NCBI GenBank assembly: GCA_003134375.1
Contig: PLAY01000119.1
Location: forward strand, 1-56,264
Reading direction: 5' to 3'
DNA length: 56,264 bases
Origin: Limisphaerales bacterium
GTDB lineage: Bacteria > Verrucomicrobiota > Verrucomicrobiia > Limisphaerales > UBA11358
Shown: positions 1 through 8,389 of the stretch, piece after piece
Layout of the letters: each line of letters begins with the position of its first letter
How positions within the stretch are numbered: the stretch's first letter is position 1
Made by a program: the position numbers and the translations under genes
Notes under the pieces: model-generated
What the model was told of the DNA's origin: nothing
The model's input: the letters and a program-made list of their open reading frames with translations, nothing else
The model's database searches: none

Positions 1-29
1 GAATCCCACCCCTTCCGCCATTGTCATAG

Positions 30-437
30 TTAATCCTCAAACGGATTAAGCACGGGCACTTCCGGGAAATCCTGCGTGTTGCGCGTGACCACGGTTAATC
101 CCCGGCTCAAGGCAATGGCGGCGATCTGTGTGTCCGGGTAGCTGCGAGGTTTTTGTTTCAAGGCGGGACGCGAAACATATTCGCCCCATACTTTGGCCGC
201 TTCCGCGTCAAACGGAACCACGGTCTCCCCAAACTCGCGGATAAAATGATCCACCTCCGCCAGCAAACGGACGCGCTGTTCCTTGGGCGCGTTATGCGCT
301 CCCTGGTATCGTTCGGCTACAGCCACACTGGGGATGCCGCTCGCCTCTTCGTGCGCCAAAAGCCAGTTCAACACGCGGGCGTTGGGCCGCGGCTTGGCGA
401 CTTCGGTAATGACGTTGGTGTCGAGAAGGAATCTCAA
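30..437 (-). CDS. vapC: PIN-domain ribonuclease toxin, VapC/FitB type
   Basis: A 135-residue protein of typical VapC length. The N-terminus carries the PIN signature LLDTNVITE with the first metal-binding Asp. A conserved Glu follows in VAVAERY near residue 43. The acidic pair lies in SYPDTQIAA near residue 102 and in TRNTQDF near residue 120. PIN toxins are Mg-dependent endoribonucleases that cleave tRNA or rRNA and are neutralised by the neighbouring antitoxin. The start is a TTG at 437 that overlaps the antitoxin stop (TTGA, 4 bases), so the two genes are translationally coupled with antitoxin first. The KPRPNARVLNWL stretch resembles the FitB subgroup. Family assignment is firm; the target RNA cannot be read from sequence. 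Confidence 0.92.
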   Translation of the reverse strand: MRFLLDTNVITEVAKPRPNARVLNWLLAHEEASGIPSVAVAERYQGAHNAPKEQRVRLLAEVDHFIREFGETVVPFDAEAAKVWGEYVSRPALKQKPRSYPDTQIAAIALSRGLTVVTRNTQDFPEVPVLNPFED

Positions 438-658
438 GCGTCCTCCACAAGCCGGTGGTCGCGCGGAGCGGCTGGCACGCGGCCCAGACGACGTAGCGCC
501 TGGATGAAGCCGCCTTTTGCGGATCGTGTCAATTTGACCACACGCATGGAATCACCATCGGCGCGCCAATCCAATACAGCGCCGGAGTCGAGTTCAAATT
601 TCCGGCGCAATTCCTTTGGCACGACCGTCTGACCTTTGGTTGTGATGGTGCTCGTCAT
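434..658 (-). CDS. AbrB/SpoVT-type antitoxin (swapped-hairpin DNA-binding protein)
   Basis: A 74-residue protein. Its first 35 residues form an AbrB/MazE-like swapped-hairpin fold: TITTKGQTVVPKELRRKF is the diagnostic stretch, followed by a Trp-containing strand. The C-terminal half is basic and probably wraps the toxin. As the first gene of the pair it should bind its own promoter and repress both genes, as in VapBC and FitAB systems. I chose the ATG at 656-658 because the fold begins directly after it; the frame stays open further upstream, but that part overlaps the copA region and does not look coded. No strong Shine-Dalgarno sequence is visible. The type II toxin-antitoxin role is inferred from family and adjacency. 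Confidence 0.88.
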   Translation of the reverse strand: MTSTITTKGQTVVPKELRRKFELDSGAVLDWRADGDSMRVVKLTRSAKGGFIQALRRLGRVPAAPRDHRLVEDA

Positions 659-848
659 GGTAAGAATTTCCAACTTGGGATTCTGTTTTTCAAGTAAAAA
701 ATGAAACAATTCGATTACTGCAAGGACATTCCACTTGCAAAAAATAGGGTCAGCAGCCGTTTGCTGCCCCCTTCCGGCAGTTCGATTTAAGCATTGTATT
801 CCCAAAGCGAAATTCGACAAAGTCGGAAGCGCGCGATAAAATCCAGCT
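659..848. promoter_or_regulatory. Divergent intergenic region between the toxin-antitoxin pair and copA
   Basis: This 190-base, comparatively AT-rich spacer must hold the promoters of both flanking units. It contains one hairpin-capable sequence near 750-775 (GGGTCAGCA...TGCTGCCCC). I see no convincing -35/-10 pair and no CsoR or CueR operator-like inverted repeat, so copper control of copA cannot be claimed from it. Confidence 0.4.
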
Positions 849-3233
849 GTGGCGAAAATGGAAGCACACCTGACAACCAAATCCGATTCGCCGAAAAATT
901 CCGGCGCGGCGGAATTTTGGGTTGGCGGCATGAACTGCAACAATTGTGCCCGGCATGTCACCGAGGCGATCCAGGGCGTGCCCGGCGTGCGCAGCGCAAC
1001 GGTGCTGCTGGATGCCGGACGCGCATCGGTGCGCTGGAATTCCGGCGCCGAGCAAAACGTTTCCGCTGTCATCGAGGCCGTTCAGAAAGCCGGTTACACG
1101 GCGAAGGAAATCCAGGCCGACACTTCCGCCGGTTGCGAAACCAGACACGCGGACTGGCAAATCAATCTTTGGCTCGGCATCACCGTCACCGCCGCGTTGA
1201 TGGTTGGCGAATGGGGTTTCGGCCTCGGCCTGAAGCCGTGGTTTCAATGGCTTTCCTTTGTGCTGGCTGGCGCGGTCCAAATTTTCGCCGGGGGGAAATT
1301 TTACCGCGGCGCGTGGAACCAGCTCAAAATCGGCAGCTCGAACATGGACACGCTGGTCGCGCTCGGTTCAACGACCGCGTTTGGCTACAGCGCGTGGGCG
1401 TTGCTTGGTGGCATGGGCGGCCATCTCTATTTCATGGAAGCCGCCGCCATCATCACGCTCATCAGCTTCGGCCACTGGCTGGAGGCCCGCGTGAGCGCGC
1501 GCGCGTCGGGCGCATTGGAAAAATTGCTGAATCTCGCGCCCCAAACCGCGCGGCGTGTAGTCGCGGACGTCAGTCCGCGCAATTTTCTTGATCTGCGCCG
1601 ACTCACGTCGGCGGCTACGGAAGAGCAGGAAGTTCCCGTTTCCGAACTGCAAATCGGCAATCTGGTCGTGCTGCGTCCCGGCGACCGGGTGCCGGTGGAC
1701 GGCGTGGTGACCGAAGGCGATTCCGCCGTGGACGAGGCCATGCTCACCGGCGAATCCGTTCCAGTGGACAAAAAAAACGGCAGCGAGCTTTACGCCGGCA
1801 CGGTGAATTTGAATGGCCGGCTCATCATGCGCGTGACGGCCACCGGCGAATCCACCGCACTCGCGCACATCATCGCCGCCGTGCAACGCGCCCAGACCAG
1901 CCGCGCCGATATCCAGCGCCTCGGCGACCGCGTGAGCAGCGTCTTCGTGCCGGTCGTCGTCGCCATCGCCGTCGTCGCCGCGTTGGGGTGGGGTTTCCTG
2001 CCGGAATCGGTCGGACGCCTTCACGATGTGCTTGCCCCGTTCCTCTGGCACGTCATGTCCCCGACCGGCCCGGCGGCGGGATTCATCATCGCCGCTGCGG
2101 TTTTGATTGTGGCGTGCCCGTGCGCGATGGGCTTGGCGACGCCCGCCGCCATCATGGCCAGCGCCAACACCGCTGCGCGCCGCGGCATCCTGATCCGGGA
2201 CGGCGTGGCGCTGGAAAAGGCCGGAAAAATCACCGCCGTGATTTTCGACAAGACCGGCACGCTGACCATTGGGAAGCCGGAAGTGGCGGCGAGTTGGAGT
2301 TCAATCCCGCAGGGGGCGGGATTGTCTGGTAGCACGCTGAAGCGTGAACTCCAACAAGAACATGCCGTGCCGGAGGCCGGCGTTCCAATAGTACAAATTG
2401 CCGCCGCATTGGCTCGTAACTCCACCCATCCCATCAGCCAGGCCATTGCTAAATTGTCCGCTCAGGAAGTTGATTTGAAAGAGTGGCAGGAAATTCGCGG
2501 CGCGGGCGTCCAGGCAAAGGCGAAGATGGAGGATGGAGGATGGAAGATGGTCCGGCTCGGTTCATTAAGGTGGTTGAAAGAATCCGGCGTGGATTTGGCA
2601 GCGGGCGAAAAATTCATTGTCGAGTGGTCGCAGCAGGGCGCGACGATTGTCGGGCTGGCGGTTGAACAATCACTTTGCGGCCTGTTCGCCGTCAAGGACA
2701 CGGTGAAACCCGGCGCGCACGCGGTGGTGGAACAATTGCTCCGGCAAAATTTGAAGACGTTTTTGGTGACCGGTGACAACACGTTGACCGCCGCCGGCAT
2801 TGCCCGACAGGCCGGCATCGCGGCGGAGAACGTCGCCGCCGAGATGCGACCGGAACAAAAGGCGGGGTTCGTGAAAAAACTCCAGGCGCAGGGCGAGCGC
2901 GTGGCGTTCGTCGGCGACGGCATCAATGACGCGCCGGCGCTGGAACAGGCCGACCTTGGCATTGCCGTGAGCCGTGCCAGCGACCTCGCGCGCGAGGCGG
3001 CGGACATCATTTTATTAAAATCGGAGATTGAGACCGTGCCGGAGGCGCTGGGCCTGGCGCGGGCGACGTTGCGGACGATCAAACAGAATTTGTTCTGGGC
3101 GTTTTTTTACAACGCGCTCGGCGTGCCGCTGGCCGCGCTGGGATTCATCAGCCCGATTTTGTGCGCGGCGGCCATGGGCGTGTCGGACTTGATTGTGATT
3201 GGCAACGCGCTGCGGTTGTTGCGCTGGCGTTAA
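849..3233 (+). CDS. copA: Copper-translocating P1B-type ATPase
   Basis: A 794-residue heavy-metal P-type ATPase that exports Cu(I) at the cost of ATP. In order: one N-terminal heavy-metal-associated domain with CxxC at residues 30-33 (GMNCNNC), paired membrane helices, the actuator motif TGES at about 300, the membrane metal site CPC at 423-425, the phosphorylated DKTGTLT at 467, the His-Pro nucleotide-site motif near 527, and GDGINDAP near 689. CPC plus the HMA domain indicate copper or silver. The start is GTG 849 (alternative ATG 858). Three stretches do not belong to the family: repeat-derived residues about 237-257, 482-502 and 560-568, all in frame and in loop regions. No chaperone or regulator gene is adjacent. 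Confidence 0.95.
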   Translation: MAKMEAHLTTKSDSPKNSGAAEFWVGGMNCNNCARHVTEAIQGVPGVRSATVLLDAGRASVRWNSGAEQNVSAVIEAVQKAGYTAKEIQADTSAGCETRHADWQINLWLGITVTAALMVGEWGFGLGLKPWFQWLSFVLAGAVQIFAGGKFYRGAWNQLKIGSSNMDTLVALGSTTAFGYSAWALLGGMGGHLYFMEAAAIITLISFGHWLEARVSARASGALEKLLNLAPQTARRVVADVSPRNFLDLRRLTSAATEEQEVPVSELQIGNLVVLRPGDRVPVDGVVTEGDSAVDEAMLTGESVPVDKKNGSELYAGTVNLNGRLIMRVTATGESTALAHIIAAVQRAQTSRADIQRLGDRVSSVFVPVVVAIAVVAALGWGFLPESVGRLHDVLAPFLWHVMSPTGPAAGFIIAAAVLIVACPCAMGLATPAAIMASANTAARRGILIRDGVALEKAGKITAVIFDKTGTLTIGKPEVAASWSSIPQGAGLSGSTLKRELQQEHAVPEAGVPIVQIAAALARNSTHPISQAIAKLSAQEVDLKEWQEIRGAGVQAKAKMEDGGWKMVRLGSLRWLKESGVDLAAGEKFIVEWSQQGATIVGLAVEQSLCGLFAVKDTVKPGAHAVVEQLLRQNLKTFLVTGDNTLTAAGIARQAGIAAENVAAEMRPEQKAGFVKKLQAQGERVAFVGDGINDAPALEQADLGIAVSRASDLAREAADIILLKSEIETVPEALGLARATLRTIKQNLFWAFFYNALGVPLAALGFISPILCAAAMGVSDLIVIGNALRLLRWR
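1557..1618. repeat. In-frame palindromic element in copA (actuator region)
   Basis: The ends GTAGTCGC and GCGGCTAC are nearly inverted copies. Inside are two shorter imperfect palindromes, one around GGACGTCAGTCC and one around CGACTCACGTCG. The element is read in the copA frame and adds about 20 residues where related ATPases have a short link before the E-E-V-P-V strand. Confidence 0.75.
2293..2355. repeat. In-frame palindromic element in copA (P/N-domain link)
   Basis: 63 bp, exactly 21 codons. Perfect 10-bp terminal inverted repeats GTTGGAGTTC / GAACTCCAAC enclose two internal palindromes, AATCCCGC...GCGGGATT and CACGCTGAAGCGTG. It lies shortly after the DKTGTLT loop and keeps the reading frame open. 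Confidence 0.85.
2526..2550 (+). repeat. Short-period GGAGGAT repeat inside copA
   Basis: Three near-copies of ATGGAGG/ATGGAAG run in phase in the N-domain and encode MEDGGWKM, where the family usually has only two or three residues between strands. It is the same class of 7-bp-period repeat as at 48261 and 54424. Confidence 0.6.
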
Positions 3234-3247
3234 GCGCAACGGCGCGG

Positions 3248-4138
3248 TCAATGGATGGGAAGTTTTACCGGTTCTCCGCTGATTTCCAGCACCACCCAGT
3301 CCGCGCCCAGATCTTTGAAACGCACCGGAATGGGACCGTCGGGCGTTTGCGTCAAGGCCGTTTCGCCAAGGAAAATGGTATAAATCTTCGTCCCGACTTG
3401 AATTGTCACCGCTGATTTGGCGGCGTTTTCGGTGACGCCTTTCACGGCAAAATATTTGGCAATTACTTCCACCGGTTTTGCCGGACTCTGTGCTGCTGAG
3501 TTGGTGGGTGTGCTTGGCGCCGGTTGATTGGTTTTGGGCGCGGCTGCTTCCGGCGGTTTTACCGAGTTGGTGGACGCGCCCGATGCGGGCAGGTTTGTCA
3601 TGCGGGCAGCCCCTTTGGCCGGTTTGGTTGAGTTGGTGGGCACGCTGGAGGCGGATGGGTTTGCCTTTTTGTCCGGCAGGTTTGTTTTGATGGCAGCTTG
3701 ATATTCTTTTTTTATTTCCTGCTGCTGCGTGACGTTTTCAAATTCTTCGGAGTTTCTGGCCGACGGCCGCAATTCGCCCATCAGCGATCCCAGGATGAAG
3801 AGGTTCACGCCGAACAAGAGCGCGTAGGAAATAAAGGCGGTGAAAAGGACGTCAACATAAGGCGCTTGGGTGACTTTTTTAAGGCACAGCAACAGCACGG
3901 TGCACACAATCGGAGTGGAAATGTAAGAGGCAAAGTAAATTCCGATGAAACGGCCAACGGTCAGTTGCAGGATCTGGTCCAGGCCGGTCGTGAGCGCGGC
4001 CGTTCCCAGCAACCCCAGAAAATTGTATGCGAATCTTTGGTCGAGCTTTTGAATCTTGATCATGCCCCAAAGCAGTCCGAGCAGGACCACCGTTTGAATG
4101 GCGAACTCGATGAGCCGGGACAGAAGGATGCCAGACAT
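3248..4138 (-). CDS. Membrane protein with repeat linker and C-terminal soluble domain
   Basis: About 296 residues from the ATG at 4138. The first 130 residues hold four hydrophobic helices (IQTVVLLGLLWGMI, NFLGLLGTAAL, ISTPIVCTVLLLCL, AFISYALLFGVNLFIL). A charged stretch follows, then a Pro/Ala/Thr/Asn-rich linker of about 60 residues with a roughly 24-residue period (TNSTKPAKGAA..., TNSVKPPEAAA...). The last 70 residues look folded and may be a small beta domain (VTIQVGTKIYTIFLGETAL). I do not recognise the family and assign no function. Its stop lies 15 bp from the copA stop, so the two genes converge. It follows dnaE on the same strand at a distance of about 200 bp. Confidence 0.7.
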   Translation of the reverse strand: MSGILLSRLIEFAIQTVVLLGLLWGMIKIQKLDQRFAYNFLGLLGTAALTTGLDQILQLTVGRFIGIYFASYISTPIVCTVLLLCLKKVTQAPYVDVLFTAFISYALLFGVNLFILGSLMGELRPSARNSEEFENVTQQQEIKKEYQAAIKTNLPDKKANPSASSVPTNSTKPAKGAARMTNLPASGASTNSVKPPEAAAPKTNQPAPSTPTNSAAQSPAKPVEVIAKYFAVKGVTENAAKSAVTIQVGTKIYTIFLGETALTQTPDGPIPVRFKDLGADWVVLEISGEPVKLPIH

Positions 4139-4142
4139 TGAG

Positions 4143-4262
4143 TTATTCTTTGTCGGGGCCGGCCCAAATGACAATGTTTTTCTTGTCGTAATCCGCATTG
4201 CCCTGGTCCGTGTAAAACCCAGGGGCGAAGTTGCGGCGGGTGTTTGGGCGGCAATCAAAGAG
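4143..4262 (-). pseudogene. Possible 3' remnant of a small gene
   Basis: An open stretch ends at 4143 with protein-like sequence (NFAPGFYTDQGNADYDKKN...WAGPDKE), five bases before the start of the next minus-strand gene. That spacing is typical of an operon neighbour. No acceptable start codon with a ribosome site exists: upstream of about 4262 the frame runs straight into a palindromic repeat and then into the antisense of dnaE. I read it as the tail of a gene whose 5' part was lost. It could equally be a chance open frame. Confidence 0.3.
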
Positions 4263-4280
4263 TGGCGGCGTGGCAACGGG

Positions 4281-4339
4281 CTTCCGGCATCTTGCCGGAA
4301 GATCTGAGAGGGTTCGCTCTGCCAGCAAGATGCTGGCAG
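4281..4339. repeat. Double palindrome between dnaE and downstream gene
   Basis: Two 21-bp palindromes, CTTCCGGCATCTTGCCGGAAG (4281-4301) and CTGCCAGCAAGATGCTGGCAG (4319-4339), are separated by 17 bp. They resemble the internal palindromes of the GTxG...CxAC elements but lack the terminal inverted repeats. Located just past the dnaE stop, they may act as a 3'-end hairpin; there is no T-run. Confidence 0.55.
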
Positions 4340-4344
4340 CAAGT

Positions 4345-7300
4345 TTATTCCGCGCCGTTGCCGGATTCAGCCTTGCGTTCCCAGCGGCGGGGGGAGCGTT
4401 CAGGCAGACTGGTGTCCACCTTGGCGTAATAAGTTTCCTCGCCGAACTGCGCGTCGGCTTCCTGCTGCAATTGCTGCGACGGCGTGACATTGAATCGCTC
4501 GTTTGTGTCCACGAAGATGACCCCGCCTCCCGGACGCATAAAACACAGCAGCAACGGGCATTTGCCGGGATGCGCTGCAACCAGTTTCCGCACGGATTCC
4601 AACTGTTCCGGTTTCAGGTGCGCCGTGTGCAGCCGCAGATGAACCTGTTTGGTGAATTTCTTCGGCGCGTCCTCCAGCGGCATGATTTCTTGTGGAAATA
4701 TTTTCGGACGGTCGTCGCCGGTGTTCACTTCACCGATGACAAGGATGGCTTTGTTTGGGGTGAGCCATTCGCGATATTTGTCGTAGTTCTCGTTCATGCA
4801 AAGAATCTGCACCGAGCCTTCGAGGTCTTCGAGCATGACCATCGAGTAAGGCTTGCCGCTCTTCTTCGACACGCCGTTTTGGACCGCGGCGATCAATCCG
4901 CCGATGCGCGTCAGGCTGCGATTCGGCAGTTCCGCGAGCTTCGCCGTGTTCGTCAGCGCATATTTCTCCAGAATCGGCGCGAAGGGCGTCAGCGGATGGC
5001 CGGTGACGTAAAATCCAAGCAACTCTTTTTCATGCGCCAGCAGTTCGTGCTGGGGCCATTCGGGCAGGTTGCTGATGGATTCCGGCATGGGCGGCGCTTT
5101 TTCCTCCAGCGCGCCGAAGAGCGAACTTTGTCCGCGCTGGCGGTCGGCGGCGATGCTGGCGGCGCGTCCCAAAGTGCGTTCGATTTGTGCGCAAAGCGTG
5201 GCGCGCGTCTGCCCAAAGCCGTCACAGGCGCCGGATTTGATGAGTGCCTCGAGAATTTTGCGATTCACGGTGCGTCCGTCCACGCGCTCGCACAGATTTG
5301 AAAGCGAGGTGAATTTCCCGCCGTCGTTGCGTGCTTTCAAAATGGTTTCCACCGCGACTTCGCCCACGCCCTTGATGGCGGCGAGGCCGAAGCGGATGCC
5401 TTGATGTTGTGGCACAGGCCTCTGGCCTGTGTCTTTATCCGCAGAATTCACAGGCTGGAAGCCTGTGCCACGTTCCGCCGGCGCGAAATAGACCTGGCTT
5501 TCGTTCACATCCGGCTGCAAAACCTCAATGCCGAACTCTCTCGCTTCGTTGATGTACTGGCTCAACTTGGCGGTGTCCGCCATGTCGTTGGTCATCATCG
5601 CGCAGAAAAATTCGACCGGATAATTGGCCTTCAGGTAGGCGGTCTGATACGCGACGATGGCATAAGCGGCGGCGTGCGATTTGTTGAAACCGTAGCCGGC
5701 GAACTTTTCCAGCAAATCGAAAATCTCATTCGCCTTTTTTTCGGGGATCTGGTTTTTCTCCCTGCAGCCTTTGACGAAAATGGCGCGTTGCTTGGCCATC
5801 TCTTCCCGCTTCTTTTTGCCCATGGCGCGCCGGAGCAAATCCGCGCTGCCGAGCGTGAACCCGGCCAGCACCTGCGCGGCCTGCATCACCTGCTCCTGGT
5901 AAATTAAAATCCCGTAGGTTTCGCGCGCAATCGATTCAAGCAACGGGTGCTCGTATTTGATCTCGATTTCACCATGACGCCGTTTGATGAATTCCGGAAT
6001 CAGTTCCATCGGGCCGGGCCGGTAAAGCGCCACCAGCGCCGTGATGTGTTCGACGGAACTGATTTGAAACTTGCGGCACAAATCGCGCATCCCGCCGGAT
6101 TCCAACTGGAACACGCCGAGCGTTTCCGCGCGATTGAGCAGGTCATAGGTTTTTGGGTCATCGAGCGGCAGATGGTCAATCGGCACCTCGATGCCGTGTG
6201 TGCGTTTGACCATTTCGCATGTGTTGCGAATGACGGTGAGCGTCTTCAGGCCGAGAAAATCCATCTTCAGCAGGCCCAGCTCGCCGACGGGGTTCATCGC
6301 GTATTGGGTGACCAGCGTGCCGCTATCGTCCTGCTTGAGCGGCAGCAGGTTCACCAGCGGCTGGTCGCCAATGACAACGCCGGCGGCGTGGACGGAAGCG
6401 TTGCGCGTGATGTCTTCGAGAATGAGCGCGGTGTCAATCAACTCGCGCGTGACCTCCTCGGTATCGTAGGCCGCCTTGAATTCCGGCGATTGCTTGAGCG
6501 CCTTCGTCAAATCCATTTTCAAATCGAACGGAATCATCTTGGCCAGCCGGTCGCACTCGCCGTAGCTCAACCCCATTACGCGGCCCACGTCGCGCACGAC
6601 GGATTTCGCGCCCATCGTGCCGAAGGTGATGATTTGCGCGACGGAATCACGGCCGTATTTTTCGCGGACATACTCGATGACATCGGCGCGCCGGTCGTCG
6701 GCAAAATCAATGTCAATATCCGGCGGGTTGACGCGCTCGGGGTTGAGGAACCGCTCGAACAGCAGGCCGTAACGGATGGGGTCCACGTTGGAAATTTCCA
6801 GCAGGTAGGTGACGATGGAACCGGCGGCGGAACCGCGCGCCACGCAGGCAATGCCGTGTTCGTGACCGTAACGGATGAAATCGCCGACAATGAGAAAATA
6901 ACTGGTGAAACCGGTTTTCTCGATGACCGTGAGTTCCAGCTTCAACCGATCCAGCACCGCCTTGATGGCTGCGGCGACGGCAGGGTCTTTTAATGTAGGG
7001 CAGGCTTCCAGCCTGTCTCCATCTTTTCGGTCATCCGAAGTTTGAGACAGGCTGGAAGCCTGTCCTACGTTATAAGTCGGCAACCGTTTGGGGTCATCAA
7101 TTCCCTCAACGACGAATTCCTTGCCCTCGGCTTTGGCGTGAATCGTATAGCGCTTGAGCAACCCTTCCGCGATCAGCTTGCGCAGATAACCTTCGCGCGT
7201 GAAATGTTCCGGCGGCGCAAAAACCGGGAAGTGCAGTTCGCTGGTGGCCTTTGGAAACTTGATTTCCAAGTTGCACTTCCCGGCGACTTCGAGCGTGTTC

Positions 7301-8100
7301 TTGATGGCCTCCGGCGTGTCGGCAAAGCGCGCCTTCATTTCCTCCGCCGTGCGCAGGTAAAACTGCTCCGGCTCGTAGCGCATCCGTTTCGTGTCGGCAA
7401 GCTGCGTCTGCGTGCCGATGCAAATCAGGCAGTCGTGGGCATGCGAATGGCTTTTCTCGATGTAATGAACGTCATTCGTTGCGATGAGTTTGAGGCCGAA
7501 TTCCTTCGCCCACAGGATCAAATGCTTGTTGACCTTCGCCTGTTCCGCGATGCCGTGGTTTTGCAGTTCGAGGTAAAAATTCTCCGGGCCAAGCGTCTGC
7601 TTGAACCAATCCACCGCGTCGCGCGCCTTGTCCAACTGGTCTTTGAGGATCCAATCCGGGATTTCGCTCGCGAGACAGCCGGACATGGCGATCAAGCCTT
7701 CCTTGTGCGCGGCCAGGATTTCCTTGTCAATGCGCGGCTTGTAATAATAGCCCTCCAGATGCGCGGCGGTCGTGAGCTTGATGAGGTTTTTGTAGCCGGT
7801 CTCGTCCTTCGCCAGCAATCCAAGATGATGATAAACATCGCGCCCGCCGCTGCTGGTTTTCTTTTCCAGCCGGCTGCCGGGTGCGACATAAACTTCGCAG
7901 CCGATGATGGGCTTGATGCCCTTTTCGCGCGCCGCCTTGTAAAAATCAATGACGCCGTGCATCGCGCCGTGGTCGGTGATGGCGAGCGCGGGGAATTTCA
8001 GTTCATGCGCTTTGTCCACCAGCCGGTCCAGACGGCAGGCGCCATCGAGCAACGAATACTCGGTGTGCAAATGCAAATGGACAAAATCGGCGTGCGACAT
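4345..8100 (-). CDS. dnaE: DNA polymerase III subunit alpha
   Basis: A 1251-residue replicative polymerase subunit. The N-terminal PHP domain starts with HLHTEYSLLDGA and includes ITDHGAMHG. The polymerase core has the catalytic PDIDIDF near residues 459-465 and the GSAAGS nucleotide site just before it. Helix-hairpin-helix and OB-fold regions follow (GYGFNKSHAAAYA, then ...LTRIGGLIAAV near 1080). The length matches the DnaE1 type. Two segments are foreign to the family: about residues 345-369 and 877-897, each encoded by a palindromic element in frame. The gene starts at ATG 8100; its first 30 codons and upstream region recur at 8666-9039. As an essential gene it must tolerate both insertions. 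Confidence 0.97.
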   Translation of the reverse strand: MSHADFVHLHLHTEYSLLDGACRLDRLVDKAHELKFPALAITDHGAMHGVIDFYKAAREKGIKPIIGCEVYVAPGSRLEKKTSSGGRDVYHHLGLLAKDETGYKNLIKLTTAAHLEGYYYKPRIDKEILAAHKEGLIAMSGCLASEIPDWILKDQLDKARDAVDWFKQTLGPENFYLELQNHGIAEQAKVNKHLILWAKEFGLKLIATNDVHYIEKSHSHAHDCLICIGTQTQLADTKRMRYEPEQFYLRTAEEMKARFADTPEAIKNTLEVAGKCNLEIKFPKATSELHFPVFAPPEHFTREGYLRKLIAEGLLKRYTIHAKAEGKEFVVEGIDDPKRLPTYNVGQASSLSQTSDDRKDGDRLEACPTLKDPAVAAAIKAVLDRLKLELTVIEKTGFTSYFLIVGDFIRYGHEHGIACVARGSAAGSIVTYLLEISNVDPIRYGLLFERFLNPERVNPPDIDIDFADDRRADVIEYVREKYGRDSVAQIITFGTMGAKSVVRDVGRVMGLSYGECDRLAKMIPFDLKMDLTKALKQSPEFKAAYDTEEVTRELIDTALILEDITRNASVHAAGVVIGDQPLVNLLPLKQDDSGTLVTQYAMNPVGELGLLKMDFLGLKTLTVIRNTCEMVKRTHGIEVPIDHLPLDDPKTYDLLNRAETLGVFQLESGGMRDLCRKFQISSVEHITALVALYRPGPMELIPEFIKRRHGEIEIKYEHPLLESIARETYGILIYQEQVMQAAQVLAGFTLGSADLLRRAMGKKKREEMAKQRAIFVKGCREKNQIPEKKANEIFDLLEKFAGYGFNKSHAAAYAIVAYQTAYLKANYPVEFFCAMMTNDMADTAKLSQYINEAREFGIEVLQPDVNESQVYFAPAERGTGFQPVNSADKDTGQRPVPQHQGIRFGLAAIKGVGEVAVETILKARNDGGKFTSLSNLCERVDGRTVNRKILEALIKSGACDGFGQTRATLCAQIERTLGRAASIAADRQRGQSSLFGALEEKAPPMPESISNLPEWPQHELLAHEKELLGFYVTGHPLTPFAPILEKYALTNTAKLAELPNRSLTRIGGLIAAVQNGVSKKSGKPYSMVMLEDLEGSVQILCMNENYDKYREWLTPNKAILVIGEVNTGDDRPKIFPQEIMPLEDAPKKFTKQVHLRLHTAHLKPEQLESVRKLVAAHPGKCPLLLCFMRPGGGVIFVDTNERFNVTPSQQLQQEADAQFGEETYYAKVDTSLPERSPRRWERKAESGNGAE
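5409..5471. repeat. In-frame palindromic element in dnaE (C-terminal third)
   Basis: 63 bp (21 codons) with perfect 11-bp terminal inverted repeats GTGGCACAGGC / GCCTGTGCCAC. The inner arms CAGGCCTCTGGCCTG and CAGGCTGGAAGCCTG are themselves palindromic. On the coding strand it reads as GTGFQPVN...TGQRPVPQ, inserted between the Asn-Glu-Ser-x-Val strand and the region beginning GIRFGLAAIKGVG. Confidence 0.88.
6995..7068. repeat. In-frame palindromic element in dnaE (before the polymerase core)
   Basis: 74 bp between GTAGGGCAGGC and GCCTGTCCTAC, ends inverted with one mismatch. The inner palindromes are CAGGCTTCCAGCCTG and CAGGCTGGAAGCCTG. It is translated as VGQASSLS...LEACPTL and sits in a linker ahead of the conserved ELTVIEKTGF stretch. 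Confidence 0.85.
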
Positions 8101-8374
8101 GGAGACAATTTAACTTTTCACCGCCAAGACACCAAGACGCAAAGTTTTGAAAAATTGACAAAAATGACGGCGGCTGCCTTAACCCACACGTGGCAAAAAA
8201 TGTTTCACGTCCTCCCTCAACCCGGCCTTCTCCCCAAGGAGAAGGAGAATCATCCGCCGTCTCTTTGAAAAACCTGCGACTGGGTTGGCCGGACGGTCTG
8301 CCGATAATAAACAAGCGTGTAATGGCGCTTCCTTCTCCTGGGGGAGAAGGTCAGGTTGAGGGCGAGCGTCAAAA
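8003..8374. repeat. Long direct repeat, copy 1 (dnaE 5' end plus upstream region)
   Basis: About 372 bp, spanning the first 30-odd codons of dnaE and about 270 bp upstream. The second copy is at 8666-9039 in the same orientation with scattered substitutions. Inside lie a CACCGCCAAGACACCAAGACGC period repeat near 8120 and paired CCTTCTCC/GGAGAAGG palindromes near 8222-8250 and 8330-8350. Any dnaE promoter must lie within it. Confidence 0.85.
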
Positions 8375-8389
8375 ACTGGGGCGAGAAGA

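Noticed and set aside
4231..8268. Several long open frames on the plus strand opposite dnaE (over 300 codons)
   Set aside because: They mirror the codon structure of dnaE in a GC-rich genome and show no protein family features.
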